Counted from the first letter of the stretch, positions 37,080-47,011 are shown. The stretch is DNA of 64,000 nt from Lachnospiraceae bacterium XPB1003 (GCA_900102065.1 FMVK01000003.1:1-64000); one strand, 5' to 3'. Made by a program: numbers and translations. Notes: generated by a model not told the origin, from the letters alone.

Positions 37080-38810
37080 ATGGGTTACAGAGAGACATTT
37101 GATTTCTGGCTTGAGAGTGATTATTTTGATCAGAAGACAAAAGAGGAACTTTTGGCTGTAAGAAATGATGATAAAGAGGTAGAGGATCGTTTTTACAGAG
37201 ATCTTGAGTTCGGTACGGGCGGACTTCGCGGAGTCATCGGTGCCGGTACCAACAGAATGAATATTTATACTGTCAGAAAAGCATCTCAGGGACTTGCAAA
37301 CTATATCATTAAGAATGCGGGCGAAGAGGGCAAGAAGAGAGGTGTTGCAATCTCTTATGATAACAGACGCATGAGTCCCGAGTTTGCAGACGAGACCGCA
37401 CTTTGCCTTAATGCCAACGGTATAAAGGCTTTCGTGTTCGATTCTCTTCGTCCCACACCGGAGCTTTCATATGCACTTCGAACACTTAAGTGCATCGCAG
37501 GTGTTATGGTCACTGCTTCTCACAATCCGCCCGAGTACAACGGATATAAGGTTTATTGGGAAGACGGCGCACAGGTTACACCGCCTCATGACAATGGCAT
37601 AATCGGAGAGGTCAATGCCATAACCGATTATAACGATGTTAAGACAATGGATAAGAAGGCTGCCATGGATGCAGGCCTTTATAATGTCATCGGAAGCGAG
37701 ATCGACGACTCCTACATGGAAGAGCTGAAGAAGCAGATCATCCATCCCGATGTCATCAGTGCCGTATCAAATGATATCAAGATTGTTTACACACCTTTCC
37801 ACGGAACAGGAAATGTACCCGTAAGAAGGATCTTAAGCGAGCTCGGATTCAAGAATGTTTATGTCGTTCCCGAGCAGGAGCTTCCCGATCCCGATTTTAC
37901 AACTCTTGTATATCCCAATCCTGAGGATGAGAGAGCTTTCGAGCTTGCTCTTAAGCTTGCAAAGGAAAAGGATGCCGATATCGTAATGGCTACCGACCCC
38001 GATGCCGACAGACTCGGAATCTATGCAAAGGATACAAAGACAGGCGAGTATGTTGCATTTACCGGAAATATGTCCGGTATGCTCATCGGTGAGTATATCC
38101 TCCGTGAGCGTCTTGCAACAGGAACAATGCCCGAGAATCCTGCCCTTGTTACTACTATCGTAACAACCAATCTCGCTCATGCCATCACAAAGGCATACGG
38201 TGTTAAGGAGATCGATGTCCTTACAGGATTCAAGTATATCGGCGAGCAGATCAAGTTATTCGAGCAGAACGGATCATACAATTATGTATTCGGTCTTGAG
38301 GAATCCTACGGATGTCTGGCAGGAACCCATGCAAGAGATAAGGATGCGGTTGTAGCAGTAATGATGCTTTCAGAAGTTGCTGCTTACTGCAAGAAGCAGG
38401 GCATCACTCTCTGGGATATGATGATAGAGATCTATGAGAAGTACGGCTACTACAAGGAAACTCAGTATGCCATCACCAAGAAGGGCAAGGAAGGACTTGA
38501 AGAGATCGCTTCCATGATGGAGAGACTCAGAAACGATCCGCCCAAGCAGTTCGGTGATCTCAAAGTTAAGAAGTTCTACGATTACAAGGTCGGCAAGACT
38601 ATTGATTTTGAAAGCGGAGAGGAAGGCAAGACAGAGCTTCCGGTATCCAATGTTTTATACTTTGATCTTGAGAATGATTCATGGTGCTGCGCAAGACCTT
38701 CGGGTACAGAGCCCAAGATCAAGTTCTATATGGGTATCAAGGGAACATCTCTTGAGGATGCACAGACAAGACTTGATGCTCTGACGGAAGCTGTTAAATC
38801 AAAGATCTGA
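37080..38810 (+). CDS. Phosphoglucomutase/phosphomannomutase
   Basis: 576 residues of the alpha-D-phosphohexomutase family. It interconverts hexose 1- and 6-phosphates, supplying glucose-1-P for RfbA or mannose-1-P for the gmd route. Seen: TASHNPPEYNGYK (phosphoserine loop), ATDPDADRLG (metal loop), GLEESYG (sugar loop) and RPSGTEPKIKFY (phosphate loop). GGAAGGAG before ATG 37080 is a strong ribosome site. It sits between glycosyltransferase genes. Confidence 0.94.
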   Translation: MGYRETFDFWLESDYFDQKTKEELLAVRNDDKEVEDRFYRDLEFGTGGLRGVIGAGTNRMNIYTVRKASQGLANYIIKNAGEEGKKRGVAISYDNRRMSPEFADETALCLNANGIKAFVFDSLRPTPELSYALRTLKCIAGVMVTASHNPPEYNGYKVYWEDGAQVTPPHDNGIIGEVNAITDYNDVKTMDKKAAMDAGLYNVIGSEIDDSYMEELKKQIIHPDVISAVSNDIKIVYTPFHGTGNVPVRRILSELGFKNVYVVPEQELPDPDFTTLVYPNPEDERAFELALKLAKEKDADIVMATDPDADRLGIYAKDTKTGEYVAFTGNMSGMLIGEYILRERLATGTMPENPALVTTIVTTNLAHAITKAYGVKEIDVLTGFKYIGEQIKLFEQNGSYNYVFGLEESYGCLAGTHARDKDAVVAVMMLSEVAAYCKKQGITLWDMMIEIYEKYGYYKETQYAITKKGKEGLEEIASMMERLRNDPPKQFGDLKVKKFYDYKVGKTIDFESGEEGKTELPVSNVLYFDLENDSWCCARPSGTEPKIKFYMGIKGTSLEDAQTRLDALTEAVKSKI

Positions 38811-38816
38811 AGTTAA

Positions 38817-40124
38817 ATGAGTTTAACCGGCATAATAAAACGCACGGCAGGCTATCTTAAGAAGAACGGCATAAAGGATACAGTTTATGCCGTTGCCGAG
38901 AGACTGGACCAGAAGCGCAAATATAAATACAGATATGAGGCTCCCTCGGAGGCAGAGCTGGCAAGACAGCGCAGCTTCGTCTTCCGGAAGCCGGTACTGA
39001 TATCGGTAGTGGTTCCTGCATATGAGACCAAGGATGTCTTTATGCAGGATCTTATATTGTCTTTGGAAGATCAGACCTACAGGAAATTCGAGCTTGTTAT
39101 AGCAGATGCTTCCGAAACGGATTCCGTGAAGAACATAGTGGAGGACTTCCAAAAGCAGTTCGATTTTATCCGTTATATAAGGCTCGAGAGCAATGACGGT
39201 ATCTCCGACAATACCAATCGCGGTATAGATGCGGCGACGGGGGAATTTATAGGCCTTCTCGATCATGACGATGTGCTTACGCCGGATGCGTTATTTCATG
39301 TGATGTCTGAGATAGAGGATTCGGAAGTCTTACCGGATCTTATCTACTCGGATGAAGATAAGGCTGACGGATTCCTCGATAAGTTTTTTGATCCTTACAG
39401 GAAAAACGATTTCAACAGGGATCTTCTTTTTACAAACAATTACATCTGTCATTTCTCGGTATTCAGGGCTGAGGTGATAAAGGCACTAAAGCTTAGAAAA
39501 GAATATGACGGAGCCCAGGATTACGACCTGATACTGAGGACATGTGCCTTAGCCAAAGGTCCGGAATACATAAGGCATATACCAAAAGTGCTTTATCACT
39601 GGAGATGCCACACATCATCAACATCCGACAATCCGGAATCGAAGATGTATGCTTATGAAGCGGGAAGACGTGCTGCGGAAGCGGCCGTTAAGGAATTTTG
39701 CGGAAAGCATGTGGATGTGGAGATGACCAAGCACCTGGGATTTTACAGGACTCTTTACGGAGAAGATATCTTCGATCTGAGACCCGACATCGGTGCGGTA
39801 GGTGGTCCGCTTTTTAAGAACGGACGAATAAGCGGCGGCGCCATGGATAAAGATGGACAGGTGTTGTTCGGAGGGCTTCCCAAAGGGTTTTCCGGACTGA
39901 TCCATATCGCGAGCCTTCAGCAGGACGTGGAAGCGGCAGATATAAGGAAGATCAGGATCAGAGATGATCTGCTGCCTCTTTTTAAGGAAGTGACGGGGTT
40001 AGAGCGCCCGGATGAGAAAGAGATGAGTGTCCTCAGTGATAAGGATGCAGTGGCGCTGAGCCTTGAATTTTGCAATAAACTAAGGGAACGGGGCATTGTC
40101 ATTATGTATGACACGGATCTTTAA
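38817..40124 (+). CDS. GT2 glycosyltransferase
   Basis: 435 residues. GT2 domain at about 60-300: ISVVVPAYETKDVFMQDL, LVIADASETDSV, ISDNTNRGIDAATG and FIGLLDHDDVLTP with the metal-binding DHDD, then YDGAQDYDLILR and VLYHWR. It resembles the first GT domain of the 35050 protein, so the genes may share origin. The last 120 residues have no second domain. Starts six bases after the mutase stop. Confidence 0.87.
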   Translation: MSLTGIIKRTAGYLKKNGIKDTVYAVAERLDQKRKYKYRYEAPSEAELARQRSFVFRKPVLISVVVPAYETKDVFMQDLILSLEDQTYRKFELVIADASETDSVKNIVEDFQKQFDFIRYIRLESNDGISDNTNRGIDAATGEFIGLLDHDDVLTPDALFHVMSEIEDSEVLPDLIYSDEDKADGFLDKFFDPYRKNDFNRDLLFTNNYICHFSVFRAEVIKALKLRKEYDGAQDYDLILRTCALAKGPEYIRHIPKVLYHWRCHTSSTSDNPESKMYAYEAGRRAAEAAVKEFCGKHVDVEMTKHLGFYRTLYGEDIFDLRPDIGAVGGPLFKNGRISGGAMDKDGQVLFGGLPKGFSGLIHIASLQQDVEAADIRKIRIRDDLLPLFKEVTGLERPDEKEMSVLSDKDAVALSLEFCNKLRERGIVIMYDTDL

Positions 40125-40143
40125 AGGAATAGGGGGGCAGGTT

Positions 40144-41148
40144 TTGAAGACTGCAGTAAGTGTGATAATACCGAATTATAACGGCAAGGAATACCTGGAA
40201 GGTTGTGTTGCATCTCTGCTTGAGCAGCGTTTCAAACCTTTTGAGGTTATCATAGTGGATGACGGTTCCGACGACGGGGCTGTGGAAGCGCTGAAAGCGG
40301 GGCTTCCGAAAGATATAGAATTTCCCACGTTCAGATTCATAACTCATGAGGAGAATCTGGGATTTGCCACATCCGTTAATGACGGTATCAAGGCTGCGAA
40401 AAGTGATTTTGTACTGCTTTTAAATAATGATACAAAGGCGGATCGTGAATTCGTCGGAAGGATGTATCTGGCTATCAGAAAGTACAGGGATGTTTTCTCT
40501 GTATCCGCCAAGATGCTTTCCATGGCTGATCCTTCACTGATAGATGATTGTGGCGATTCATACTGTGCTTTGGGCTGGGCCTATACCAGAGGCAAGGATA
40601 AGCCTGCCAGAGAGTTCAGACAGGCCGGCAGAGTGTTTGCTGCCTGCGGCGGTGCTGCGATCTACAGGAAGCAGATCTTTGAAGAGATAGGATATTTTGA
40701 TGAGGCGCATTTCTGTTATCTTGAGGATATCGATATCGGATATCGCGCCAATCTCGCCGGATACAGGAATATCTTCTTCCCGGGAGCAAAGGTGCTCCAT
40801 GCGGGATCCGGGGTATCGGGATCGAGACACAACAAGTTCAAGGTTGCGTTATCCTCAAGGAACAGTATCTATCTGATATACAAGAATATGCCGGGTTGGC
40901 AGATCGCACTTAACATGCCGTTCTTCATCATCGGTTTTGCCACAAAGGCTGCATTTTTCACCGCTAAGGGACTTGGGCTTACCTATATCAAGGGACTTTT
41001 TGACGGCTTTAAGATGTGCAGGGAGCAGGGCGAGGCTTCACGTGTTGACTTTTCAAAGGTCAAGCCCCTGACATTCGCCAAGATTGAGGGCGCATTGCTT
41101 TTGGATATGATCAGAAGAGGCATATGCGTGGTATCCGTTATACCCTGA
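40144..41148 (+). CDS. GT2 glycosyltransferase, rhamnosyltransferase-like
   Basis: 334 residues: AVSVIIPNYNGKEYLEGCV at the start, IIVDDGSDDGAVE, FVLLLNNDTKAD and CYLEDIDIGYRANLAGYRN, the set common to WbbL-type transferases. Two hydrophobic segments near the C-terminus (MPFFIIGFATKAAFF) may hold it at the membrane. AGGGGGG six bases upstream of TTG 40144 makes this the best start; the frame is open back to 40096. Confidence 0.86.
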   Translation: MKTAVSVIIPNYNGKEYLEGCVASLLEQRFKPFEVIIVDDGSDDGAVEALKAGLPKDIEFPTFRFITHEENLGFATSVNDGIKAAKSDFVLLLNNDTKADREFVGRMYLAIRKYRDVFSVSAKMLSMADPSLIDDCGDSYCALGWAYTRGKDKPAREFRQAGRVFAACGGAAIYRKQIFEEIGYFDEAHFCYLEDIDIGYRANLAGYRNIFFPGAKVLHAGSGVSGSRHNKFKVALSSRNSIYLIYKNMPGWQIALNMPFFIIGFATKAAFFTAKGLGLTYIKGLFDGFKMCREQGEASRVDFSKVKPLTFAKIEGALLLDMIRRGICVVSVIP

Positions 41149-41151
41149 ATA

Positions 41152-41180
41152 TTGAGGCGGGGCCACTTTTGTAGTAGAAT
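41152..41180 (+). promoter_or_regulatory. Promoter very close to the sugar-transferase start codon
   Basis: TTGAGG (41152-41157), 17-base spacer, TAGAAT (41175-41180). The ATG begins nine bases after the -10 box, so the transcript would have almost no leader. Confidence 0.5.
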
Positions 41181-41188
41181 GGTTCGGG

Positions 41189-42595
41189 ATGATCAGAGAT
41201 AATCAAAAGACGTTTAATCAGCTTCATGTAGTACTTGATGGTCTGCTGATAGCTGCTTCATATATACTGGCTTGGTATTGTAAATTCGTATGGATCAATA
41301 TGGAAACAGCCGGTACGGGAGCGCTTGATCAGGGGACTTATTTTTCATTTCTGTACTATATAATCCCGGGATATCTTATCATCTACTATTTTTCGGGATT
41401 ATACTATTCCAAGAGATATTCCAGTGCCAGAAGAGAGACGGCCAATCTTATCAAAGCCAATGTTATCGGGCTTGTTATCCTTTTCTCATCCATTTATGTA
41501 TTCAAGATCAGGGATGTATCCCGTGGAATGATCATGTATTTCTTCTTCATCTCACTGACCATCGAGATGACGGAGAGAATGCTTATCAGAAAGGCTCTCC
41601 GCGGCATCAGGAGAAGGGGATATAACACAAAATACGTTCTGCTTGTGGGCTATTCCAGAGCTGCCGAGAAGTATATAGACAGGATATTGGAGAATCCCCA
41701 GTGGGGATATGTTGTCTGCGGTATCCTTGATGACAGGATACCTGCAGGTACTCTTTACCGCGGCGTGAAGGTGTTGGGCAAGCTTGGAAATCTGGAGATA
41801 GTCCTTCCCGAGAACAAGCTCGACGAGATCGGTGTAACACTGGCTCTTCAGGATTACGGCATGCTGGAGGAGATAGTTAATATCTGTGAGAAATCCGGCG
41901 TACATACCAAGTTCATTCCCGATTACAACAGTGTCATCCCTTCAAGCCCCTATATCGAAGACCTTACGGGACTTACCGTTGTTAATATCCGCCATGTGCC
42001 TTTGAGCAATACGGGTAATGCGCTTATAAAGCGTATGGCTGATGTGGTGGGATCACTGCTTCTTATCATCTTGTTCTCACCCCTGATGATCATCTGTGCA
42101 CTGCTCATCAGGATAACTGACAGAGGTCCTGCGATCTTTACGCAGGAGAGAGTGGGTCTCCACAACAGGAATTTCATGATGTATAAATTCCGTTCCATGC
42201 GTTTACAGGTATCGGATGAGGAACTTAAGTGCTGGACCAAGAAGGGAGATCCCCGTGTGACCAGTATAGGAAGATTCATCAGACGCACCAGCCTTGATGA
42301 GCTGCCGCAGCTTTTTAACGTGCTTAAAGGAGACATGTCTTTAGTCGGTCCCAGACCCGAGAGACCCCAGTTTGTTGAGAAGTTCAAAGAAGACATACCC
42401 CGCTATATGATCAAGCATCAGGTTCGTCCCGGTATGACGGGATGGGCCCAGATCAACGGATACAGAGGCGATACATCCATCAGGAAAAGGATCGAACACG
42501 ATCTGTATTACATTGAGAACTGGTCTATCGGATTCGATATCAAGATCCTGTTCTTAACATTATTCAAAGGATTTATCAATAAAAATGCTTACTGA
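41189..42595 (+). CDS. Undecaprenyl-phosphate sugar phosphotransferase (WcaJ type)
   Basis: 468 residues. Four to five membrane helices, a Rossmann-like CoA-binding-3 region (VLLVGYSRAAEKYIDRI), another helix and the bacterial sugar transferase domain: VGLHNRNFMMYKFRSMR, SLDELPQLFNVLKGDMSLVG, GPRPERPQF and RPGMTGWAQINGYRG. It puts the first sugar-1-phosphate onto undecaprenyl phosphate and so starts the repeating unit. The flanking GT2 genes would extend it. No good ribosome site is seen. Confidence 0.94.
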   Translation: MIRDNQKTFNQLHVVLDGLLIAASYILAWYCKFVWINMETAGTGALDQGTYFSFLYYIIPGYLIIYYFSGLYYSKRYSSARRETANLIKANVIGLVILFSSIYVFKIRDVSRGMIMYFFFISLTIEMTERMLIRKALRGIRRRGYNTKYVLLVGYSRAAEKYIDRILENPQWGYVVCGILDDRIPAGTLYRGVKVLGKLGNLEIVLPENKLDEIGVTLALQDYGMLEEIVNICEKSGVHTKFIPDYNSVIPSSPYIEDLTGLTVVNIRHVPLSNTGNALIKRMADVVGSLLLIILFSPLMIICALLIRITDRGPAIFTQERVGLHNRNFMMYKFRSMRLQVSDEELKCWTKKGDPRVTSIGRFIRRTSLDELPQLFNVLKGDMSLVGPRPERPQFVEKFKEDIPRYMIKHQVRPGMTGWAQINGYRGDTSIRKRIEHDLYYIENWSIGFDIKILFLTLFKGFINKNAY

Positions 42596-43565
42596 GGCTG
42601 ATAACTTCGGAAAAAAGTGTACGGTTGATGTACTGATACCGGTTTACAGACCGGATGATAAGTTAAAACGTATCATAGAAAGACTTGAAAAACAGGATCA
42701 TCCTGTTTCGGATATTATCCTTATCAATACGGGGAAAGAGTATTTTGAAGAATTCTTTAAAAATGACGATTTCCTGGAAAGGTACGATAATATCATCGTT
42801 CATCATATCACCGAAGAAGAATTTGATCACGGATCTACCAGACGGCTTGCGGTATCTATGTCTCAGGCCGATATATTTGTATGCATGACGGATGATGCCG
42901 TGCCTGCGGACAGGAAACTCATCAGCAGACTAATTAACCCTATCATCGAGGGAAAGGCTGCCTCCGCATATGCAAGACAGCTGCCGGGAAAGACATCCTC
43001 GGTATATGAATCGGCCAACAGATATTTTAACTATCCCGCCCATTCGGTGCTTAAGGGGAAGGAGGATCTTCCGAGTCTGGGGATCAAGGCTTTCTTTTGC
43101 TCTGATGTATGTGCGGCATATGATCGAAGTGTATATGACAGCCTGGGTGGATTTGAGGATCATATGATCTTCAATGAAGACATGGTATATGCGAGACATG
43201 TGATAGATGCGGGATACCATATCGCATATGTGGCTGATGCAAGAGTCATCCATTCTCATGATTACAGGGCATCGTTATATTTCAGGAGAAGCTTCGACAT
43301 GGGCGTTTCTCAGGCTATGTATCCGGAAGTATTTGATGTGTCCTCGGAGTCGGAAGGATTGAGGCTTATTAAGAGGACCTGCGCATATTATGTCAGGAAG
43401 AAGAAGCTGTTGCTTACCCCGAAGATGATCTTTATCAACGGATTAAAATTCCTTGGATACAGGTTGGGAAAGAGTTATAAGATACTGCCCAAACGTGTTA
43501 TACTTGCTATAACACAAAACCGCGTGTTTTGGACTGAAAAGGTACACAAAATACGCAATAATTAA
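42585..43565 (+). CDS. GT2 rhamnosyltransferase-like protein
   Basis: 326 residues. VDVLIPVYRPDDKLKRIIERL, IILINTGKEYF, FDHGSTRRLAVSMSQ and CMTDDAVPADRKLI: the FDHG-TRR motif is common in rhamnosyltransferases linked to dTDP-rhamnose. The later part has FNEDMVYARHVIDAGYHIAY. It overlaps the sugar transferase gene by 11 bases and probably adds the second sugar. Ends the polysaccharide block. Confidence 0.87.
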   Translation: MLTEADNFGKKCTVDVLIPVYRPDDKLKRIIERLEKQDHPVSDIILINTGKEYFEEFFKNDDFLERYDNIIVHHITEEEFDHGSTRRLAVSMSQADIFVCMTDDAVPADRKLISRLINPIIEGKAASAYARQLPGKTSSVYESANRYFNYPAHSVLKGKEDLPSLGIKAFFCSDVCAAYDRSVYDSLGGFEDHMIFNEDMVYARHVIDAGYHIAYVADARVIHSHDYRASLYFRRSFDMGVSQAMYPEVFDVSSESEGLRLIKRTCAYYVRKKKLLLTPKMIFINGLKFLGYRLGKSYKILPKRVILAITQNRVFWTEKVHKIRNN

Positions 43566-43645
43566 ACACAATTCTGTCACAATCATCTTATAGAATCCAA
43601 AAGCGTAGGGTTTATTAAGATTTTCTGAAAGGAAGTGTTTTTACG

Positions 43646-45112
43646 ATGTATGAGAACAACAACATGAACGGACAAAACGGCCCTTATACCGGACAAAATG
43701 CAAACAGGACTTCTTACGGAACCTATATGCAGAATAACCCCGGATACTACGCATCTCAGACTCAGTTCAATCCCGGAAACGGTACGGGAAACGGAAACGG
43801 CATGGGAAATGGTATGGGAAACGGTATCGGTAACGGAAATGCGGGTCCCGGGATTCCGAATAAACCTAAAAAGAAAAGCGGCGGAATGTTGAAGAAGCTC
43901 GCAGCTGCAGCATCGGTAGGATTGTTCGCAGGTGCTTTCTGTGCGGTAGGCTTTATCGGGATCTATACCCTTGGCCACGGAATGGGACTGATAGGTAAGG
44001 AAAAAGATGAGGATGATAATAAGCCTGTAGCTTACAGCGCTGCGGCACAGGTCACTCCCGCAACTCCCACTGTGGGGGATAAGCCTACGGTAACAACAAC
44101 ATCAGCTTCTTCTACCAAAACCGTGGTATCGGACGTTAGTGAGATGGTGGATGATGTTATGCCTTCCATAGTCTCCATAACCAACAATATGACTGCCGAT
44201 TATTTTTATTTCTCGCAGGAGGAAGAGGGCAGGGGATCAGGCATTATAATCGGAAAGAATGATGATGAGTATCTGATCGTAACGAATTACCATGTAATAG
44301 CCGATAATGACCGGTTGACTGTTACTTTCAGTAATGATACGGATTCGCCGGCTCTGGTAAAAGGAACTGATGCCAAGATAGACCTCGCCGTGATCGCGGT
44401 CAAGCAGGATGATATCCCCGAGGAGACCCGGAATTATATTGAAGTAGCGTCCATGGGAGATTCGGATGCGCTGAAGGTAGGGGAGCCTGCCATTGCCATA
44501 GGAAATGCTCTTGGCTACGGTCTCTCCGTTACAACAGGCGTTGTAAGTGCGGTCGATCGTAAGCTGGATCAGGATTCCGTATCAGGTACTTTTATTCAGA
44601 CGGATGCAGCCATCAACCCCGGAAACTCCGGCGGAGCGCTTTTAAATATCAACGGTGAAGTCATAGGTATCAACTCTAACAAGATCGGCGGAACTGCTGT
44701 CGAAGGTATGGGATATGCCATCCCCATATCCGCTGCAAGACCCATCATCGAAGATCTTATGAATAAGACTACGAGAACAGCAGTTGCGGAGGATGAAAGA
44801 GGATATCTCGGAATATCAGGAATATCCGTTTCACCTGAGGATGCATTCTACTATAGTCTTCCCGAAGGCGTATATGTCTCCAACGTGACTGCCGGATCTG
44901 CGGCTGAAAAAGGAGGCATGCTCAAGGACGATATCATAACCGCTATTGAAGGAACCACTGTCAGCACCATGGATGAGTTCCAAAAGGAACTTGCCTATTA
45001 CGCTGCAGGAGAAACCATCAACATAGAGGTTCAGAGATTATCCGGTAATTCATATAATACGATAAACCTGACCATAACTCTGGATGACAAGAGCGTACTG
45101 GAAGACGAGTGA
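43646..45112 (+). CDS. HtrA/DegP-type membrane serine protease
   Basis: 488 residues. A cytoplasmic N-terminus with Asn/Gly repeats (GNGTGNGNGMGNGMGNG) precedes one membrane helix (about 83-110). The trypsin-like domain has the complete triad H216 (NYHVIAD), D246 (KIDLAVIAV) and S328 (NPGNSGGALL). A PDZ domain (about 395-480, YLGISGISVSPEDAF) follows. It degrades or refolds damaged exported proteins. GAAAGGAAG upstream sets the ATG. Confidence 0.94.
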   Translation: MYENNNMNGQNGPYTGQNANRTSYGTYMQNNPGYYASQTQFNPGNGTGNGNGMGNGMGNGIGNGNAGPGIPNKPKKKSGGMLKKLAAAASVGLFAGAFCAVGFIGIYTLGHGMGLIGKEKDEDDNKPVAYSAAAQVTPATPTVGDKPTVTTTSASSTKTVVSDVSEMVDDVMPSIVSITNNMTADYFYFSQEEEGRGSGIIIGKNDDEYLIVTNYHVIADNDRLTVTFSNDTDSPALVKGTDAKIDLAVIAVKQDDIPEETRNYIEVASMGDSDALKVGEPAIAIGNALGYGLSVTTGVVSAVDRKLDQDSVSGTFIQTDAAINPGNSGGALLNINGEVIGINSNKIGGTAVEGMGYAIPISAARPIIEDLMNKTTRTAVAEDERGYLGISGISVSPEDAFYYSLPEGVYVSNVTAGSAAEKGGMLKDDIITAIEGTTVSTMDEFQKELAYYAAGETINIEVQRLSGNSYNTINLTITLDDKSVLEDE

Positions 45113-45128
45113 AGGATTTGATTCAAAA

Positions 45129-45239
45129 ATGCAGTATAGAGACTTTATCAGGGAATTGATGAAGGCAAGCAGCATGGAGAGTATGGATTCGCTGCAGGAA
45201 AGCTGTATGAAGAAGACTAAAAATTATAATAGGAATTAA
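45129..45239 (+). CDS. Possible 36-residue ORF after htrA
   Basis: ATG 45129 to TAA 45239: MQYRDFIRELMKASSMES and then MDSLQESCMKKTKNYNRN. AAGGA lies 12 bases upstream, a weak site. I do not recognise it. The composition is protein-like, but with no comparison it may be chance. Confidence 0.3.
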   Translation: MQYRDFIRELMKASSMESMDSLQESCMKKTKNYNRN

Positions 45240-45290
45240 TAATATTATTAAATCAAGAATTAATAAAATATAAAAATATAGTAAAACAGG

Positions 45291-45324
45291 AGATCTCCTC
45301 TGACCTTTCAGCCGGAGGAGATCT
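45291..45324 (+). promoter_or_regulatory. Hairpin before clpX
   Basis: AGATCTCCTC (45291-45300) and GAGGAGATCT (45315-45324) pair perfectly around 14 bases, 20 bases before the clpX ATG. Only three T follow. The 3' arm contains GGAGGAG-like sequence, so this may be a leader control element rather than a terminator. Confidence 0.55.
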
Positions 45325-45344
45325 TTGATTGAGGTGAGGTGACG

Positions 45345-46970
45345 ATGGAAAAATATGACAATAATGAATTAAAGATCTGCTCTGTCTGCGGACGGAGTGA
45401 AGAGGTGGCAGGCAAGATGATGCGCATGCCCTTCAATATGTATGTGTGTCCCGACTGCATGGATAAGCTCTCCGAGATGATGGACAGACAGATGGGCGAT
45501 ATGTCGGGAATGAATCCCAATGCATCTGTTGACTGGTCGAAGGTAATGTCTGAGTATAATTCAATGATGCAGAATCCGGCGGGGGGTGCTTCATCCGGAT
45601 CGGAGTCGGCTGAGACATCATCTGAGGTATCGTCTGAGGTATCATCTGAGGGAGCGGATCAGGGGACAGTTTCCGGTGAGGGCAAATCTGTTTCCGAAAG
45701 CGAAGAAACGGGGGCCGATGATAAGGATAAGCAGGAAAAGAAGGCAGGCGGACCCAAGGTCAGCTTCCTTAATTTTGCGGATCTTCCCTTTGATCTGGGA
45801 CTTGGCGGCGGAAGCCGTTCCAAGGTAAAGCGTGCCAAGAAAGGGGAGGCGAAGCCTATAATGCCTCTTTCCGAGGTGCCGGCACCGCATAAGATAAAGG
45901 CCATGCTGGATGAATATGTGGTTGGACAGGAGAAAGCCAAGAAGGCTCTCAGTGTTGCTGTATACAATCACTACAAGCGTGTGGCCGTTAATATGGGCGG
46001 AAGCGATATAGAGATAGATAAGTCCAACATACTGATGTTGGGACCTACGGGTTCGGGCAAGACCTATCTGGTAAGGACACTTGCAAGGATCCTCAATGTA
46101 CCGCTCGCCATTACCGACGCTACGGCTCTTACGGAAGCCGGATATATCGGTGATGATATAGAGAGCGTAGTAAGTAAGCTCCTTGCTGCGGCTGACAATG
46201 ATGCCGACAAGGCGGAGCAGGGTATCATCTATATCGATGAGATAGATAAGATCGCCAAGAAATCGGATGCTCATGCCAGGGATGTGAGCGGAGAATCCGT
46301 GCAGCAGGGTATGCTCAAGCTCCTGGAGGGTTCCAATATCGAAGTCCCGGTAGGTTCATCTTCCAAGAATGCAATGGTTCCTACCACAGTGATAAATACC
46401 AGAAATATCCTCTTTATATGCGGTGGAGCGTTCCCGGGTCTCGAGAAGATCATCGAAGAGAGGCTCAAGAAGACCACTTCCATAGGATTTAAGGGCGAGG
46501 TAAAGAGCAAGGATGAGGAAGACAGGAATATCCTGGATAAGGCCGAGACTGAGGATATCAGACAATTCGGTATGATCCCCGAGTTCGTAGGTCGTCTGCC
46601 CATGGTATTTGCACTGGAAGGACTGGATGAAGGGATGCTTGTAAAGATCCTTAAGGAGCCCAGGAATGCTATCGTGACCCAGTATCAGAAACTCCTTGAG
46701 CTGGACGGGGTAAAACTTAAGTTCACGGATGAGGCTCTGGAAGTCATAGCCAAGAAAGCCATCGAGAAAAAGACAGGTGCCAGAGCATTAAGGGCCATAC
46801 TCGATGATCATATGGTGGATATCATGTATGAGATCCCCAAGGATGAGAATATCGGAACCGTGACCATCACCGCAGATTACCTCGAGGGTAAGGGGGCACC
46901 TCTCATTGAGATGAGGACGGTGGAGCTGCCCGAAAGATCTCCGGCTGATCTTCGGCTGATTTCCGACTGA
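45345..46970 (+). CDS. clpX: ATP-dependent protease ATPase subunit ClpX, long-linker form
   Basis: 541 residues, longer than the usual 420. It unfolds proteins for ClpP. Zinc site C12-x2-C15 and C35-x2-C38; then about 110 residues rich in S, E, G and K (SSEVSSEVSSEG) before the AAA+ core. Walker A GPTGSGKT (about 232-239), pore loop GYIGDD (about 266), Walker B IYIDEIDK (about 296-303), ClpP-docking IGF (about 380-382), arginine finger FVGRLP, sensor 2 GARALRA. The extended linker is the odd part. GAGGTGAGG supports ATG 45345. Confidence 0.93.
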   Translation: MEKYDNNELKICSVCGRSEEVAGKMMRMPFNMYVCPDCMDKLSEMMDRQMGDMSGMNPNASVDWSKVMSEYNSMMQNPAGGASSGSESAETSSEVSSEVSSEGADQGTVSGEGKSVSESEETGADDKDKQEKKAGGPKVSFLNFADLPFDLGLGGGSRSKVKRAKKGEAKPIMPLSEVPAPHKIKAMLDEYVVGQEKAKKALSVAVYNHYKRVAVNMGGSDIEIDKSNILMLGPTGSGKTYLVRTLARILNVPLAITDATALTEAGYIGDDIESVVSKLLAAADNDADKAEQGIIYIDEIDKIAKKSDAHARDVSGESVQQGMLKLLEGSNIEVPVGSSSKNAMVPTTVINTRNILFICGGAFPGLEKIIEERLKKTTSIGFKGEVKSKDEEDRNILDKAETEDIRQFGMIPEFVGRLPMVFALEGLDEGMLVKILKEPRNAIVTQYQKLLELDGVKLKFTDEALEVIAKKAIEKKTGARALRAILDDHMVDIMYEIPKDENIGTVTITADYLEGKGAPLIEMRTVELPERSPADLRLISD

Positions 46971-47011
46971 TCCTCTTCGGATCCTATAATTTGAATAGAT
47001 ATAATCCTAAA

